From positions 229,617,391 to 229,681,390 of the forward strand of contig OU015490.1 of assembly GCA_907164885.2 (NCBI GenBank): DNA of 64,000 nucleotides, written 5' to 3'. This document shows positions 48,066-60,100 of this stretch, in pieces; position 1 is the stretch's first letter; every line of letters starts with the position of its first letter. The position numbers and the translations under genes are program-made. The notes beneath the pieces are model-generated. The model was not told the DNA's origin. It made no database searches and saw only the letters and a program-made list of their open reading frames with translations. Origin of the DNA: Dolomedes plantarius (lineage: Eukaryota > Arthropoda > Arachnida > Araneae > Dolomedidae).

Positions 48066-48430
48066 GAGTAAATTGAGTTCACTTGAAATACTGGCAGCGA
48101 TCGAAGAAAAAAATTGAAGAGTTAGAATCGTAAAATATATGTTTTATTATAATTCTAAAACGTTCGGCTTTTTGAAAGATATTTCCATATTAATATCTAG
48201 TTGTTAGTACCTTAGGAACATAAATTGGACTTTTTTGCTACTAGGTCCATTTTTAAAGAAGGATTACATGGAACTTTTAACTGATATGATCCGACTGCAT
48301 CCAATTTTGCCTTGAAACATTATAGAGTATTAGACCTTCTACCCTAACTTTGGGTATGTATAGCTTGAAGTGGCGCTCTAAATAATTTCATTCAAACACA
48401 GTTCTTACATAATAACAATGTTTATTTAAG
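48066..48430. other. No gene seen
   Basis: AT-rich spacer upstream of the truncated LINE. Nothing recognisable. Confidence 0.5.
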
Positions 48431-48431
48431 C

Positions 48432-48535
48432 ATTTGCACATATATATTTTTAAAATATATATGTGCAAATACGTATAAATATATGTGCAAACATATACGT
48501 ATATATATATGTGCAAATACGTATACATATATATT
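48432..48535. repeat. 39-bp near-perfect palindrome followed by a short minisatellite
   Basis: Arms ATTTGCACATATATATTTT (48432-48450) and its exact complement (48452-48470) flank one base. The right arm is followed by repeats of the type ATATGTGCAAATACGTATA at ~48461, ~48485 and ~48508. Confidence 0.9.
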
Positions 48536-48560
48536 TTCTTTTCAACGTAAGTAATGCGTA

Positions 48561-48776
48561 CTAGCATTTATACAATTCAATATATTTCCTGGTATAACTA
48601 TTCTTGCAAGAAAAATACACTTTGCAATACTCACAGATACTTTGAAAGGCAACCAGCAGTACTGCTACGTAAACTTTAGGCCACAGAACTCTAAATAATT
48701 TTCGTCTAACACGAACTCGCGTAGGGGTAGCATCAACCCAGCTAAAACGTCTCGAGCCGGTGCTCGCAAACTCCAT
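48561..48776 (-). CDS. Possible small ORF behind a TATA-like box; unrecognised
   Basis: A 71-codon frame starts at ATG 48776 about 45 bp after a TATAAATA box inside the palindrome GGTATTTATACC (48816-48827, minus-strand reading the same). It begins MEFASTGSRRFSWVDATPTR, has a basic stretch (RVRVRRKLFRVLWPK) and a hydrophobic run (VYVAVLLVAF) that could be a membrane segment, then a Cys-rich tail. The region is less AT-rich than its surroundings. It could be the first exon of a host gene, part of an LTR promoter, or chance. No homology is recognised and no splice structure is evident. Confidence 0.25.
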   Translation of the reverse strand: MEFASTGSRRFSWVDATPTRVRVRRKLFRVLWPKVYVAVLLVAFQSICEYCKVYFSCKNSYTRKYIELYKC

Positions 48777-48815
48777 TCACTTCCTAGCTCACTTTCTTTA
48801 ATCTTGCTGCTTGGT

Positions 48816-48827
48816 ATTTATACCAAC
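48816..48827 (-). promoter_or_regulatory. TATA-like box in a 12-bp palindrome
   Basis: GGTATTTATACC contains TATAAATA on the minus strand and lies 40-50 bp upstream of the ATG at 48776. No other promoter element is clear. Confidence 0.3.
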
Positions 48828-48869
48828 CGTGTATGCCGCAATTAGCATATCTTAAGCGGCTTTTTTAAC

Positions 48870-51800
48870 TTTATTCACTTAAAGTTCGTTTATTGTGAAT
48901 CGAATCTTATGTAAAGCTTACAACATACATGAATGTTTGCTTCAAACGCAATCATAGATCTTAACTTTTTGCATGCAAGGGCAATGGAATAAGTAGAAGA
49001 AAAATGCTTCTCTTAAGGCTCAAAACAAGAATAAACAAATAATAAGGCTTATACAAGATACCGTGAAAAGTATAATTTTTGAATAAGATTACAATCTTGT
49101 CAGTACAGCTTGATTGAAGAATTCTATATACTTCTGTTACCTAATGTTAGTATGTTGCAATACCCAATATTTGAAAATCTTGAAATATTTTGTAAGAATA
49201 GCTTGAACTAGAACATATAAAGAATTATGAGCATGATGTAAAATTAAACGCATAATATAAAGTCCTGTCAATAATATAAATTATGAGTATAATTTAAATA
49301 AAACTACCATACTTCAGAAAATTTTCTGTCGTAATCAATTATTAAAACATTATTCTCTGGAAAAAGACTAATCTACTCTCTACTATACTTTGAAGTGCAT
49401 CGTATCGATAATATTTCATATGTAAGCAAATTTTGTATTAAGGAATATCAAAATGCATATTAATTAATCTTTATTTCCATATTTAAAGCTAATTTTAACT
49501 ATTGGAAAAGCACTTTTTGATCACCATAAATATAAATAATTAATAATGATTTTATAAATATTTCTTTAGTTCAGAATATAATATTTTAAAACTGACAAAA
49601 TTGTTACCTAAACAATCTGCTATACATTTAGAAAGTCAATCGCAAACAATGGAAGCTGAGTCTTTAATTATGCATTAAGTTTCCTTATTTAGGTTATGAA
49701 AAAGTTTGTCAAACTTCCCCATGTAATTATATAAAATTATGTCTAGAGTGAATTTAGAAAATTTATATTCATAAATTAGCCAAGAGGGTTTTCAGTAAAA
49801 TAATACATTTGCTATAAAAAATGAACTAAAGTAGTCGTTTTCGAAAACATTTTCGTAATTTATTCTGTAGATTACTGTCATATATCATGATTTAATCCTT
49901 CAGGATACATAAAATCCCTTTATACCTGTCTTTCGGCTGCTCAGTTTTGTAATTTTCTTCAAGCTACTTCCATTTTCTGTTGTTATTATTTCCTTCATCT
50001 GGCAATGAACCATTCATCATAACCGTGTCAAGTTCTATGGAATCTCAATTCATTATTCGGGATTCTTTTAAACGGGGAAATTCTAACTTTAATCTGCAAG
50101 TTTCAAGATGTGTCCTAAGATTGTTCTGTAAAAATTAAGTTTAATATGTTAGTACTTTTAATAATACAGTTTTCGTTTCGAGTAGAAATTTTATTGAAAT
50201 CTAATGTATCGTATTTTTTGTACCTAAGATGTACAGAATGATAAGACAAATCTAAAAAGGTGCACCTTATGGTCTGAAAAATACGGTATATAGAAAAATA
50301 CTCTAAAAGCTGTTTATTTTTTCAATGTTTCTTAAAGTCTGAATATTTTTGAGTTATTTAATATATTTTTTTCTTCAGTTTATTACTAATGAATTTAACC
50401 ATCAATACTATTGAAGCGTTAACTGGATCTGTGTATGTACTTTTAATTTTATAAAAAAAATTGCCTGGAAAAATATCCAGCCTCCCCTTAATTTTTATCT
50501 TCCCCCTCAAAAAATGTATGGGTCATAGAAAAATATTATTTTTAAAAATAAATTCATTAATAAGAACACGAGATGTGACACAGGCCATTTACAGCAAAAA
50601 AGAGGAGATATTTATGAGTTTAAAAACACATATTCCACTGTTATCATAGTGTTTTTTACAAAAGAATAACTAATGTAATTTATAATCCCCTTGTAACATA
50701 ATTCATATCTAAAAAAGAAATATATTAGTTTTGCCTTAACTGAAAAAGTATCCTTCCGAAAATAATGTATATCTTTCCTGACGTAATTTTTCTTTCCCTA
50801 TGTAATTTATCCATCTTAATACACAAGTTAATAAGAACTAGATGTTAAACTTTCGATGCTTGGTCATGATAATTGAGAAAAATAACCGTAAGCAAGGGGG
50901 AAAAATTATCCTCTCCTGGTTGTGATTCGAAAAGATATTATACTTGGTATGGAATCAGTCAGTCATTGGAAATTCGCTCCAGAGGGACTTCGCTTCAGTG
51001 CATTTCGTTTACATTATTTCTAAGACCAGTCCTACGACTATGTATGCCCCACTAATGTTCGAATGAAAATTGTTTTCAAGGGTTAAGCTGTATGATCTGT
51101 TGCTTTGTTTACCTGAAAAGTAACGGCGGCAAAGTATATGGAAACATCGCGACAACTTATGTGTAGCTTGAGAGTTTAGCTACTATACATACCTAAGAGG
51201 TATATATAGTAGATCGGTCACGGTTATCATTGCAAAATATTGTGCATGACTTGTCTACTTATACTAAGAAGAAAAGTTCCCATAAATGTATTATAGAAAT
51301 ATTCGAAGAGAGTCTATCGCCAACAAAAGCAGAGTTCATCAGATTTCCAGGAAACTCGAATGCGGTGCTCATATCCGCTTTGAAAGGAAAGAAAAGAAAT
51401 TGTTAAAGAATATGACTTGCTTACTACCATTATTAGGAAAGAGTACATTTTGTATGGAGTTTTGATTGCAAATGTGTTTGAATGCCCATTCAGCTTTTAT
51501 CAATGTAATAACCTGACATGTTGACATCATGGCACTTACATCTCTACATGATACTTTATTTCTCATAATTTCGAATATCGAAGAAACCTTACCGAAGGTT
51601 AAGGAAAATCATAATATATATATATATATATGACACTTTTTCTAACTTGTTGGTATTGTGCGGCTCTGATGGTCTTTGAATTTCTATCAATTTGTGTATT
51701 CATATTCTTGCCGATTATTACCTGCTGCCAACAGTTTGGAAAATTGAACTGCTTCTTTTTTTCTCAGTATGTCATTGGTAATCTTCCTTTTATAAAAGTT

Positions 51801-53442
51801 CTTTTCTTCTATTTTCTGTAAAAATACAAGATTTGCGCTTTCTCAACTCTTGAGAAGTTTTTAGGAATCTTTAAAAGTGTGAAAACCGAAATAAAACACG
51901 ATGCCAAATTGCAGAGAAATGTTCATGGAATTTCTTGTATCCCATTTCAAATTGGTTTAACTCGACCAAATTAAAGAAACATATGAATCTTAAAATATGT
52001 CATGAATAGTAAATGCTATCTAATTTGGATTAAAATATCGTATGTATTCTACCATAAAATTTGAGATGAAGTGTCTAAAATAAAGTATATAAAAGTTTTT
52101 GTTATTAAGTAATTTTCTTATAAGCTTTCACTTTCTGATTATGACAGTAGAATTAACTTATTAAGAGAATTAAACTCGATAGTTCCTAATGTGTTCATGA
52201 TCAGATGTTTTGATCTCTTTTTCCTTCACTATACGCAAGCTAAACATAACTTACATTGTTTTGGAAAGTTGCGCATGGATTTAAAAATCCAGTGCTATTT
52301 GTAATATTGCGTAAGCTATCATTAATGCTCATTTTTAATAGTACGAGAAAATTATTAATTGTTTTTTTTTTTTGTAAAAGAAATTACGTCCTGGGTTATT
52401 AACTGGTTAAACGTTGAAGTGTTTTAAAATATTTATATCGTGAAATGAAAAATAATCTAAACTTTTATTCCACTTATGTAAAATACAAATAAAACAAAAG
52501 GTAGCTATGTTATATAAATGCTTACTTTTATCTCAACTTTTCTAATTTCAAAGATAATTATAATTTTAAAAAATAATTTTGAGAAACTCTCATCTTAATC
52601 TTCGTTTTTGCTTCAGTGACAATATCGTGATGCTAATGAAGCCGCGGAATTCCTTTTTGGTAAGGCATTTCCTCCCATTTTATTTCTTTCATGAAACAAA
52701 ACCAATCCGAAAACAAATTACTGTCGAACAAATTACCATCATCTCAAAGAAACCGTATCAAAACGTATATTTTATATAGCGATAAATTAATATCAAATGC
52801 TTTGATAGTCTTGCATTTTCAAAAATTATATCCCCCCACATGTTATAAAGGATTACCAAATTATAAAAATGCTGATATTAAAATTCTTTGAAATATTTTT
52901 CAAATCTTTTGTAGAGAATAGAAATTTATTTTTTCTCCGGCATGGAATTTAGTTCCAAATCTTCCATCCTAGCATTGTTCTTCTGCGATTAATGGTATAT
53001 GGTTCTTTTTTACTTTTAATTACACGCGTTATTGTATCGCCGTTTCCTTCGGATAATGTTCGTGCTCTAAGTTGAATGAAAGGAGGGAAATCGAGTCTAT
53101 AAAAGTTCTTTCTGTGTGGCCCATCGTAAAATAATTCTTTGCTTTTATTAAAAATATATCATTCATGGGAAAGAATCGAACAGAAACTTTTATTACTTTT
53201 AGAATAAATATATACTTTGAAGATTAAAAGATTTTTATGTTGAATAAGCACATTCCAGAAAAAGAGAACTTTCAATGGATTTCACGTTCGGTTTAAGAAA
53301 TTATGTGGATTAAAATTAGATGACAAGGTATATTTTAAAATATCTTCAATCTTGATAAAAAATTTCAGCATACTCGGATATAATTTAATATCTTCTCCTA
53401 TATTGATTTTGTAACAAATCTATCCAGTGCAGAAAACTTAAT
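48870..53442. other. No gene seen over 4.5 kb
   Basis: AT-rich DNA with short chance frames on both strands, a small (AT)n run at 51617-51632, and a CTACTATA...TATAGTAG inverted pair at ~51179-51215. No repeat shared with the rest of the window was noticed. Confidence 0.6.
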
Positions 53443-55250
53443 GAATTTCTAAGTACTCTTCTTTGTTCGTTGTATGATCAATATTTTTAATAAGTTAATA
53501 TCATGTTATTAAATACATACTTTTTTTAATTCTGCATATCGGATTCATTATTCTTCTAAATTTAGACATATTTTCCAGGTAAATGTCGATAGTTTATTCT
53601 TACCACTTTCAAGAGACAATATCAATCATATTTAAGAATGAAGTATGTTTTTCATATCTTTGCTGTTGTTAATTTAGATATGAAACAGTTTTATGAATAT
53701 GACTTAAAATTTTTTTTATTTAATTGTTTCATCGTTTATAAGAACAGAAACTTTAGAATTATTAATTATTCCAAAATAACCATTCAGACATGCACACAGG
53801 TTTTTTTTTCTTTTCAGGATGATATAATTACTTGTTTGCTGGAAGGAGAAATGTATCAATGTAAATACTATTTAACCTGTCATGTTACTGATGTTTTTAA
53901 TGTCGGGTCATATGAGAGCAAATTTCGAAGGCTGTAATTTTTCTTTTTCAAAAACATGTCATGTATTTTGTTTAATTTCTAAGTGTTTATCCGTTGTTCG
54001 TTTTATGATCAATATTTTTAATAAGTTAATACCATGTTATTAAATATTTTTTTTTAAATTCTGCATATCGGATTCATTATTCTAAATTTAGACATATGTT
54101 CCATGTAAATGTCGATAGTTCATTCTTAAAACTTTCAAGAGACATCATAAATCAATTTAAGGGGACTCACGACTCTTAAGTCGAGGAAAAAAGGCATATT
54201 TTCATACTTTTTGACTCTTTGTAACTATTTCAATTGACTCCCAATTTTTCCAAATTGTTTGTATATGATAAATTGATATATTTATTTTAATAAACAAATG
54301 TTCAACCCTCAAAATAATTTTAAATAATTTATTTTAAAAAATGCTTTAGATATACCTTGTTTTTTAAGCATTTTTATTGTATACTGGCTCGCGCGCAGAA
54401 CTATGAAATTAATTTTACACTTAAGTGTATAATTCCTGTTTTATATTTAAAATAAATAATTCAAAATACAATTGAACATAAAACATTCAGCATTAAAATA
54501 TTTTTTCAATTTTTTTAAAACTGCTTAAAATATACTTAAAATTTCCTTAAATTTTTGCATTCATTTACCCCTGAAAAATAACAAAATGTGCAATGATTGC
54601 AATAATTCTAGTTCAGACGCAATAAAATAACATGATTATATAATGATAAAATTTTCATGGAATTATGTTTCATAGTTTTTGAGATATCGATTGCAGAAGG
54701 ATGCAAAACTACATTTTGAGAAAAATGAGTCTAAAATTTTTCTTACCATAAACTTGATCAGTAATTAAATATTTAGAATATCAATATCTCCGGAACTAAG
54801 CGGAATATTTTCACGCAGTTTGCTTTATTTTGTTCAGAAATGATCAGGCTTTAACATATATTTTTTTTTCAAAAAATCGAATGTTTTAAAGATTTAAGGG
54901 TAGTGAGTCCCCTTAAGAATGGGGTCTTTTTGTTCGTATCGTTTCTGTTATTAATTTTGATATAAAACAGTTTTAAGAAATATGATTTTAAAAAATAAAT
55001 TTAATTGCTTCATTGTTCAGAAGAACAGAAAGATAAGAATTATTAATTAAACAACCAAACATGCGCACGGGTTTTTCTTTTCAAGATGATATAATTACTT
55101 GTTTGCTGCGAGGAGACATGTATCTATGTAAATACTATTTATCCTGCCACGATACTGATGATTTTAATATGGGGTCACTTATGATGCTATATGGGAGCAA
55201 AATTTCAAAGCTATAATTTTTCTTTTTGAATAACATGTCATGAATTTTGT
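53443..55250. repeat. Tandem segmental duplication, period 531 bp
   Basis: Copy A (53443-~53973) and copy B (~53974-55250) share long stretches in the same order: GATCAATATTTTTAATAAGT (53476 and 54007), TTCTGCATATCGGATTCATT, AAATGTCGATAGTT, TCTTTTCAGGATGATATAAT (TCTTTTCAAGATG in B), TTGTTTGCTG..AGGAGA and GTAAATACTATTTA. Copy B is longer because it contains the MITE at 54161-54912. A 99-codon frame in copy A (53638-53937) is not kept in copy B. Confidence 0.92.
54161..54912. mobile_element. TTAA-flanked MITE (752 bp) with a paralogous empty site
   Basis: The ends are GGGGACTCACGACTCTTAAG and, read inward from the right, GGGGACTCACTACCCTTAAA, flanked by TTAA at 54157-54160 and 54913-54916. 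Copy A of the surrounding duplication has ...ATTTAAGAATG with a single TTAA (53632-53635) at the matching point, showing directly that the element entered copy B after the duplication. The interior is AT-rich and non-coding. It shares size, TTAA target and a GGGGA start with the MITE at 34995-35726, but the rest of the ends differ. Confidence 0.92.
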
Positions 55251-55255
55251 ATATT

Positions 55256-55689
55256 GATTTTTTATGGGCTATCACAAACAGGCTACTGATCCTTTTTTTA
55301 ATCCTGATATACTTTACTTAAATTCATCAAAAAAATTTATTTAAAAGGAATAAGGGAATCTTCAACCTCATTTTTCTTTAATTTTCAATATTTTACGCTA
55401 TATACCACATGAATATAATTGATATTCTTTTTTACTTCATTAGAATTCACAAATAAGTATTTTGTGGAAGAATAAGACCGCTTTATCAAAATTTCTTCAA
55501 AAATTCTAGAATTTTTCAAAATGTACCATGCATTCATTTTCTTCTGATTTCTTCCAAATTTCTCAGAATTGTTAATTAAAGTTCTTGTCATAAAAATGGG
55601 TAACATTCTTTGAAATCAGGATTTTTTTTTTCAAATTTATAGGCCATATAATAAAGTATAAATATGCAAAAACGTTTTTTTTTTTTTCA
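55256..55689. other. No gene seen
   Basis: AT-rich spacer. The 73-codon minus-strand frame at 55385-55606 is unremarkable. Confidence 0.5.
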
Positions 55690-55927
55690 GGTAGTCTCTT
55701 CTAACGAAACTACCCCGGATTTTTAAAGTAGGATAACTTATTTCTTTTTTACTATTCTCTTTTTTGTGCTTACGTCTTTTTTTTTATCCATTTTGGTACT
55801 TTTATGTTTAACTGCTTACTACTACTGGGCTTGCGTGCCGCTAAAATCATAACTCGAGACGCAAGACGGACATTTTTTTTCTTTCGGAGGACCATTATTG
55901 TGGAATGTAATCCTACATCAAAAATAA
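55690..55927. mobile_element. Dispersed small element (AACGTAGGATTAC family), copy 3, diverged
   Basis: It starts GGTAGTCTCTTCTAACGAAA then CTACC as in copy 1. The left repeat reads AAAGTAGGATAAC and the right GTAATCCTACATC, both decayed. The body keeps GGGCTTGCGTGCCGCTAAAA (where the others have a TTTGGC/GCCAAA hairpin) and CGGAGGACCATTATTGTGG. It lacks the (TA)n tract found in copy 1. Confidence 0.75.
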
Positions 55928-56108
55928 CAGGCAGAATAGAAAATAAAATAAATTATTGAAGACATTATATCCCCAAAAAATTAAATTATTTATATACATA
56001 TGGTAACCTTAAAATAAAAATGTGAGGTTTTAAATTGATATGGAATGCGTATGGAGCATTTTAATAAAAGTTAACATTTTTGAAAATTGGTTTGAAAAAC
56101 AGGCATTT

Positions 56109-56413
56109 ATGCAGTGGCCCGGTTGGCAATGGCAGTGAGTCACTGACCTACCTGCACGTCACTGGTTCGATGCCCGTCGTTGACAAAACCACCACCATGT
56201 ACACTAATGGCAGCTGGTGCACGGAAAATCAGTCGTAGCTGTAAGTTCCTAAAATACCGCTGGAGGTGCGGGGTCAAGTGGTCCGGTCCCGTGAGTTATT
56301 TGAGTTAAAAATTCGCGGACTAACGTATAGAAGTCCAACCTCTCTCGAGGCAATGGTTTGTTGTTGTGTCTTATGCGGATAGACAAGACAACAAACAAAC
56401 AACAAAAACAAAA
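56109..56413 (+). mobile_element. tRNA-derived SINE, family A, copy 3
   Basis: This copy has the best-preserved head: GCAGTGGCCCGGTTGGCAAT (A-box-like) and CACTGGTTCGATGCCCGTCG (B box) about 40 bp later. The body has CTAATGGCAGCTGGTGCAC and GCTGGAGGTGCGGGGTCAAG, and the tail is ACAACAAACAAACAAC. It is ~300 bp, missing about 50 bp of the body present in the other two. Confidence 0.88.
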
Positions 56414-57290
56414 CAGCCGTTTTTATGTATAATATTACTTATTTTGAATTCTATGGGTTTTCAGTGTAGTAAAAAAAAAGAAAATTAATTATGTTCATTT
56501 TGTATATAGAGTTAAAAACTGAAATTAAACAAAATATTCGAGTTGTATGGCCACTTGTCCCCGTAAAATGCACACTACATTTCTGTTTTGAATTACTAAG
56601 AATTCAGAAGCATCAGTCAAAAGTTGCCTGTTTCAAAAAATGTTACCACAATGACGATCTGCATTCTTCAAGGAATGCTGTCTTAGGTATTCCCTGTTAC
56701 CCTTGCAGTGAAAATGTGTCGTCATTTCTTGATTAAATCTTCTGCCACAAAACACTTAAAATGGGGTGTTTCCACTGGGAGACAGATGCAGTGGTCCCGT
56801 TCTTCCTAAAACATGTTAGGACGAATTTGTAAGTGAATACTGGGCTAGCTAACAAACATATTTTATATTTCATTTTCAAACCAAGCCCAGAAAGACGTAG
56901 GAAAGGGGCATGAAACCAGATCAAAGTGAAAGAGATAAGTGATATTTTCCGAGGCTAACTTTTAAAAAAGTCTGCAATCATCTGGAGAATATTTTTCTGA
57001 GATCATGCTCACAGAGCATGAAGAATATTTATTTATTGCCTCTTTAAAAAAGCGGGAGGCTATTATGAATTTCCCTTTGAATTTCTAGGTCATTACATGG
57101 TAATCAGGCAATCAAAGATTAAAACTGGGATCTTTAGTCTCATAGAATTTGCAGGGTAGTTCGTCTTTACGCATACTCTTTCAGTCTTCAATTAGATAAG
57201 AGCTACTGCAATAAACCCCTCGCATTCGAGACGGAAGTTTGAAAGATTTGAACACAGAGAAACTAACGATGGTATTAGTTGTCTTGTGTG
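56414..57290. other. No gene seen
   Basis: The 81-codon frame at 56491-56736 has a mixed composition but no family I recognise. Nothing else stands out. Confidence 0.5.
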
Positions 57291-57580
57291 AGGGCTCGAG
57301 CTAGCCTAGTGGTAGCAGGTCGGATTTCGAAGCTGAGGGGGCTCGGATCGAATCCCGGCAAGTGCCATTAAATACCTCTGTGGCTAGGACTGATATGGAC
57401 ACGTGAAATCCGTATACCGGAAAGTTCCTCTATGAGGTCAGAGATGGTGGGAGAGGGTAGGATCATAACGCTTGTGGTGCCATCATAAACCAGAGTCGTT
57501 CCTCTCTATCCTCTAGCCCATTTGGACCTGAACTGGAATACTTACAGCCAGGAGACAATAGAAACAACAACAACAACACA
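57291..57580 (+). mobile_element. tRNA-derived SINE, family B, full copy
   Basis: The head has CTAGCCTAGTGGTAGCAGG (A box, close to TRGCNNAGTGG) and CTCGGATCGAATCCCGGC (B box) ~35 bp later. The body contains TGGACACGTGAAATCCGTAT, ACCGGAAAGTTCCTCTATGA and GGTCAGAGATGGTGGGAGAG, and the element ends with a (CAA)n tail at 57562-57578. Both pol III boxes are close to consensus, so this copy could in principle still be transcribed. Confidence 0.9.
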
Positions 57581-58557
57581 GACGTCTCGTAACTCCAATA
57601 TCTTTGCACTGGTTGTAAAAGTGGTTCATTTGACCCGGTATACTTAAAAAGTCAAGTCCGTTGGAGACGAGACTTTTGTGACATTCTCGAGGTTCTACAC
57701 CACGCATCTTTCACTAAAATCCTTAATTTGTACATTCTCTCAGGTTGCGACTTTTGCCATTTGGCATTAGGAGTCGTTAGACTTTAGATTCCTTTTCCCT
57801 GGATTTATTTAGAGTGCCAATTTAGTAAGGAATCTGGTTATTAAAGTGGCATTCCGCCACCATTCCCCCACTGAAATTCACTGGTGAGACTCAGCTTTCC
57901 GAATCCCAACACCACTCATTCTTTGCAGACAAAAGAAGGTTTTATATTCCTAGCTTTCGTTTCCATGGTTGACGTGTGGATGTTTAGGCTCGGCTCACCT
58001 TAATTCCTATTAATAATCGATCTTAATGAAATATTTGTCACCTGTGCTGACTGATGTATATCATTTGGTTAATTCCCAATTCTTAAGTAGTCTCGACAAA
58101 ACTAAGGTATCCAATATATGATCACTTCATCCTAGATATATACAAATGTTAACCCGAAAATCCGAGTAATGCAAACCAAACTTTTCCCTGAAGCCGCAGT
58201 ATAATCTTCTGTACCCAGTATATGGGTAATAATGCACGGCATCCACGTGGACTATTTATTTGCCTCGAGAAGTTAGAATATGAGATAGATAGTATAACGA
58301 TATGTTAAGAGTCATCGTTGCGATCCTACGGATTGTTACGTCCTTGTTTACCTAATTTATGTAAATTTCCTTACTGCCTGAGTACGTAGGATTCTGTCAT
58401 ATTGCCTCATTGTAGCTTGAAAGTCAAGGTGTAAAAATCCTCATACTTTTCATTTTTAAAAGTTCCATTAAATTTGCTAAGACACAAGACATAATCAGAT
58501 TCATATTAACAGTAAATTTAATATTCAAAAAAGAAAATTTCTATAAAAATAATATTC
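57581..58557. other. No gene seen; one loose foldback
   Basis: GTCTCGTAACTCCAA (57585) and TTGGAGACGAGAC (57661) form an imperfect ~90-bp foldback directly after the SINE. A 64-codon minus-strand frame crosses it into the SINE tail and is not convincing as a gene. Confidence 0.5.
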
Positions 58558-58679
58558 TGATCTTTTTATATGTTTTTCATTCGCTACTTATAAAAAAAGG
58601 CCTTAAAGTTGATTTCCCCATGGTGACACTAATTTAGAGCACGCAACTCTATATATCTATATATCTATATATATATCTA

Positions 58680-58738
<59 letters not shown>

Positions 58739-58908
58739 TGATATATAGATAGTCTGATATATACACTGTACCAATATCGTCATCTACATTATTAATTTCC
58801 TGCACATCTAAAGATCTTTTTATATGTTTTTCATTCGCTACTTATAAAAAAAGGCCTTAAAGTTGATTTCCCCATGGTGACGCTAATTTAGCACACGCAA
58901 ACACACGC

Positions 58909-59005
<97 letters not shown>

Positions 59006-59297
59006 TCAATCTGTAAGTGTATTTTCAATAACATATTTTTCGAAAAAAAGTGTTTTAGATTTTATTAGTTCAGAAGATGTTTAAGGTACATTTACGAAAA
59101 TAACAAAACATAATCTCCATTTACAATATTTGTTCAGCACTGCATTAGTTTGAAAGAAAGGGGTAATACCAATATCCGGAAAATAAATGATACTAACAAT
59201 CTAAAACATGTTACGGATGATTACAACCATTCGGAGATTCTATCACACTGTACCAGTATCGTCATCTACATTATTAATTTCCTGCACATCTAAAGAC
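58558..59297. repeat. Tandem duplication (254-bp period) with diverging microsatellites
   Basis: Both copies start GATCTTTTTATATGTTTTTC and contain AAAGGCCTTAAAGTTGATTT and CCCCATGGTGACRCTAATTT. Both end CACTGTACCARTATCGTCAT then TTTCCTGCACATCTAAAG. Copy 1 (58558-58812) has mixed TATC/TA repeats (58654-58735). Copy 2 (58813-59297) has (TATC)n(TC)n(TA)n (58911-59004) plus ~230 bp not in copy 1. Confidence 0.9.
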
Positions 59298-60067
59298 AGA
59301 AAATGGAGACTCCAATTTCTTACCAATTTCATTAAAGATGGTCTTAACCGAAATACTCAAGCTGCACAGTTTCGATAAGACCTTCTCCCAACATTGTGTC
59401 AATATATTAAAAAAGGAGATTTTCTCCTAAAAAAAAGCACATGAGCTCATAAATCAAAGTTTTAAACTGATAGGGGAAAAAAAAGGTAATAGTTCTGTTT
59501 TTAGAAAAGCAAACAGAAAAAGTCATTATTTCTGCGTATAATGAAAACTTCTTTCAGAAATCAATAACAGTTTGATGATATTTTGTTTGAAAGCTTTTAA
59601 TCAGACTTTTATGAAGTTTTCTTATTTTTTAAGGAATACATTTATTGCGATCTAGATTCTGTTAATTATGTGATACTTCATCATATTGAAAGTTGATACG
59701 TATAAAGAAGATAAATGATGATTTAAAAAATTCTGTATTTTTTTAATAAATTGAATTTTTGCAGGGATTTTAAATTCAGTGTCCTTCATGTTTCTAATTT
59801 TTTGCCATAGACTGTATGCATGTTAACTAAATTTTTTAACATTAAGGAAATATTTTCTGGTTCACTTCACTGACGCTATTTCATGCATGTGTATCCCGTT
59901 TAATTAACAACTTATTTAATAAAAAAGTATTTCTTGTAAGTTTGATAATTTTTTAGTTTTATAGCAATAAATATATCTTTATCTGTAAGCTATTTTTTGC
60001 CATTTATTGTTCTTCGGAAGAATTTTTAATTAAGATACGGACATCGATAAACTTTAAAAAAATAATA

Positions 60068-60100
<33 letters not shown>

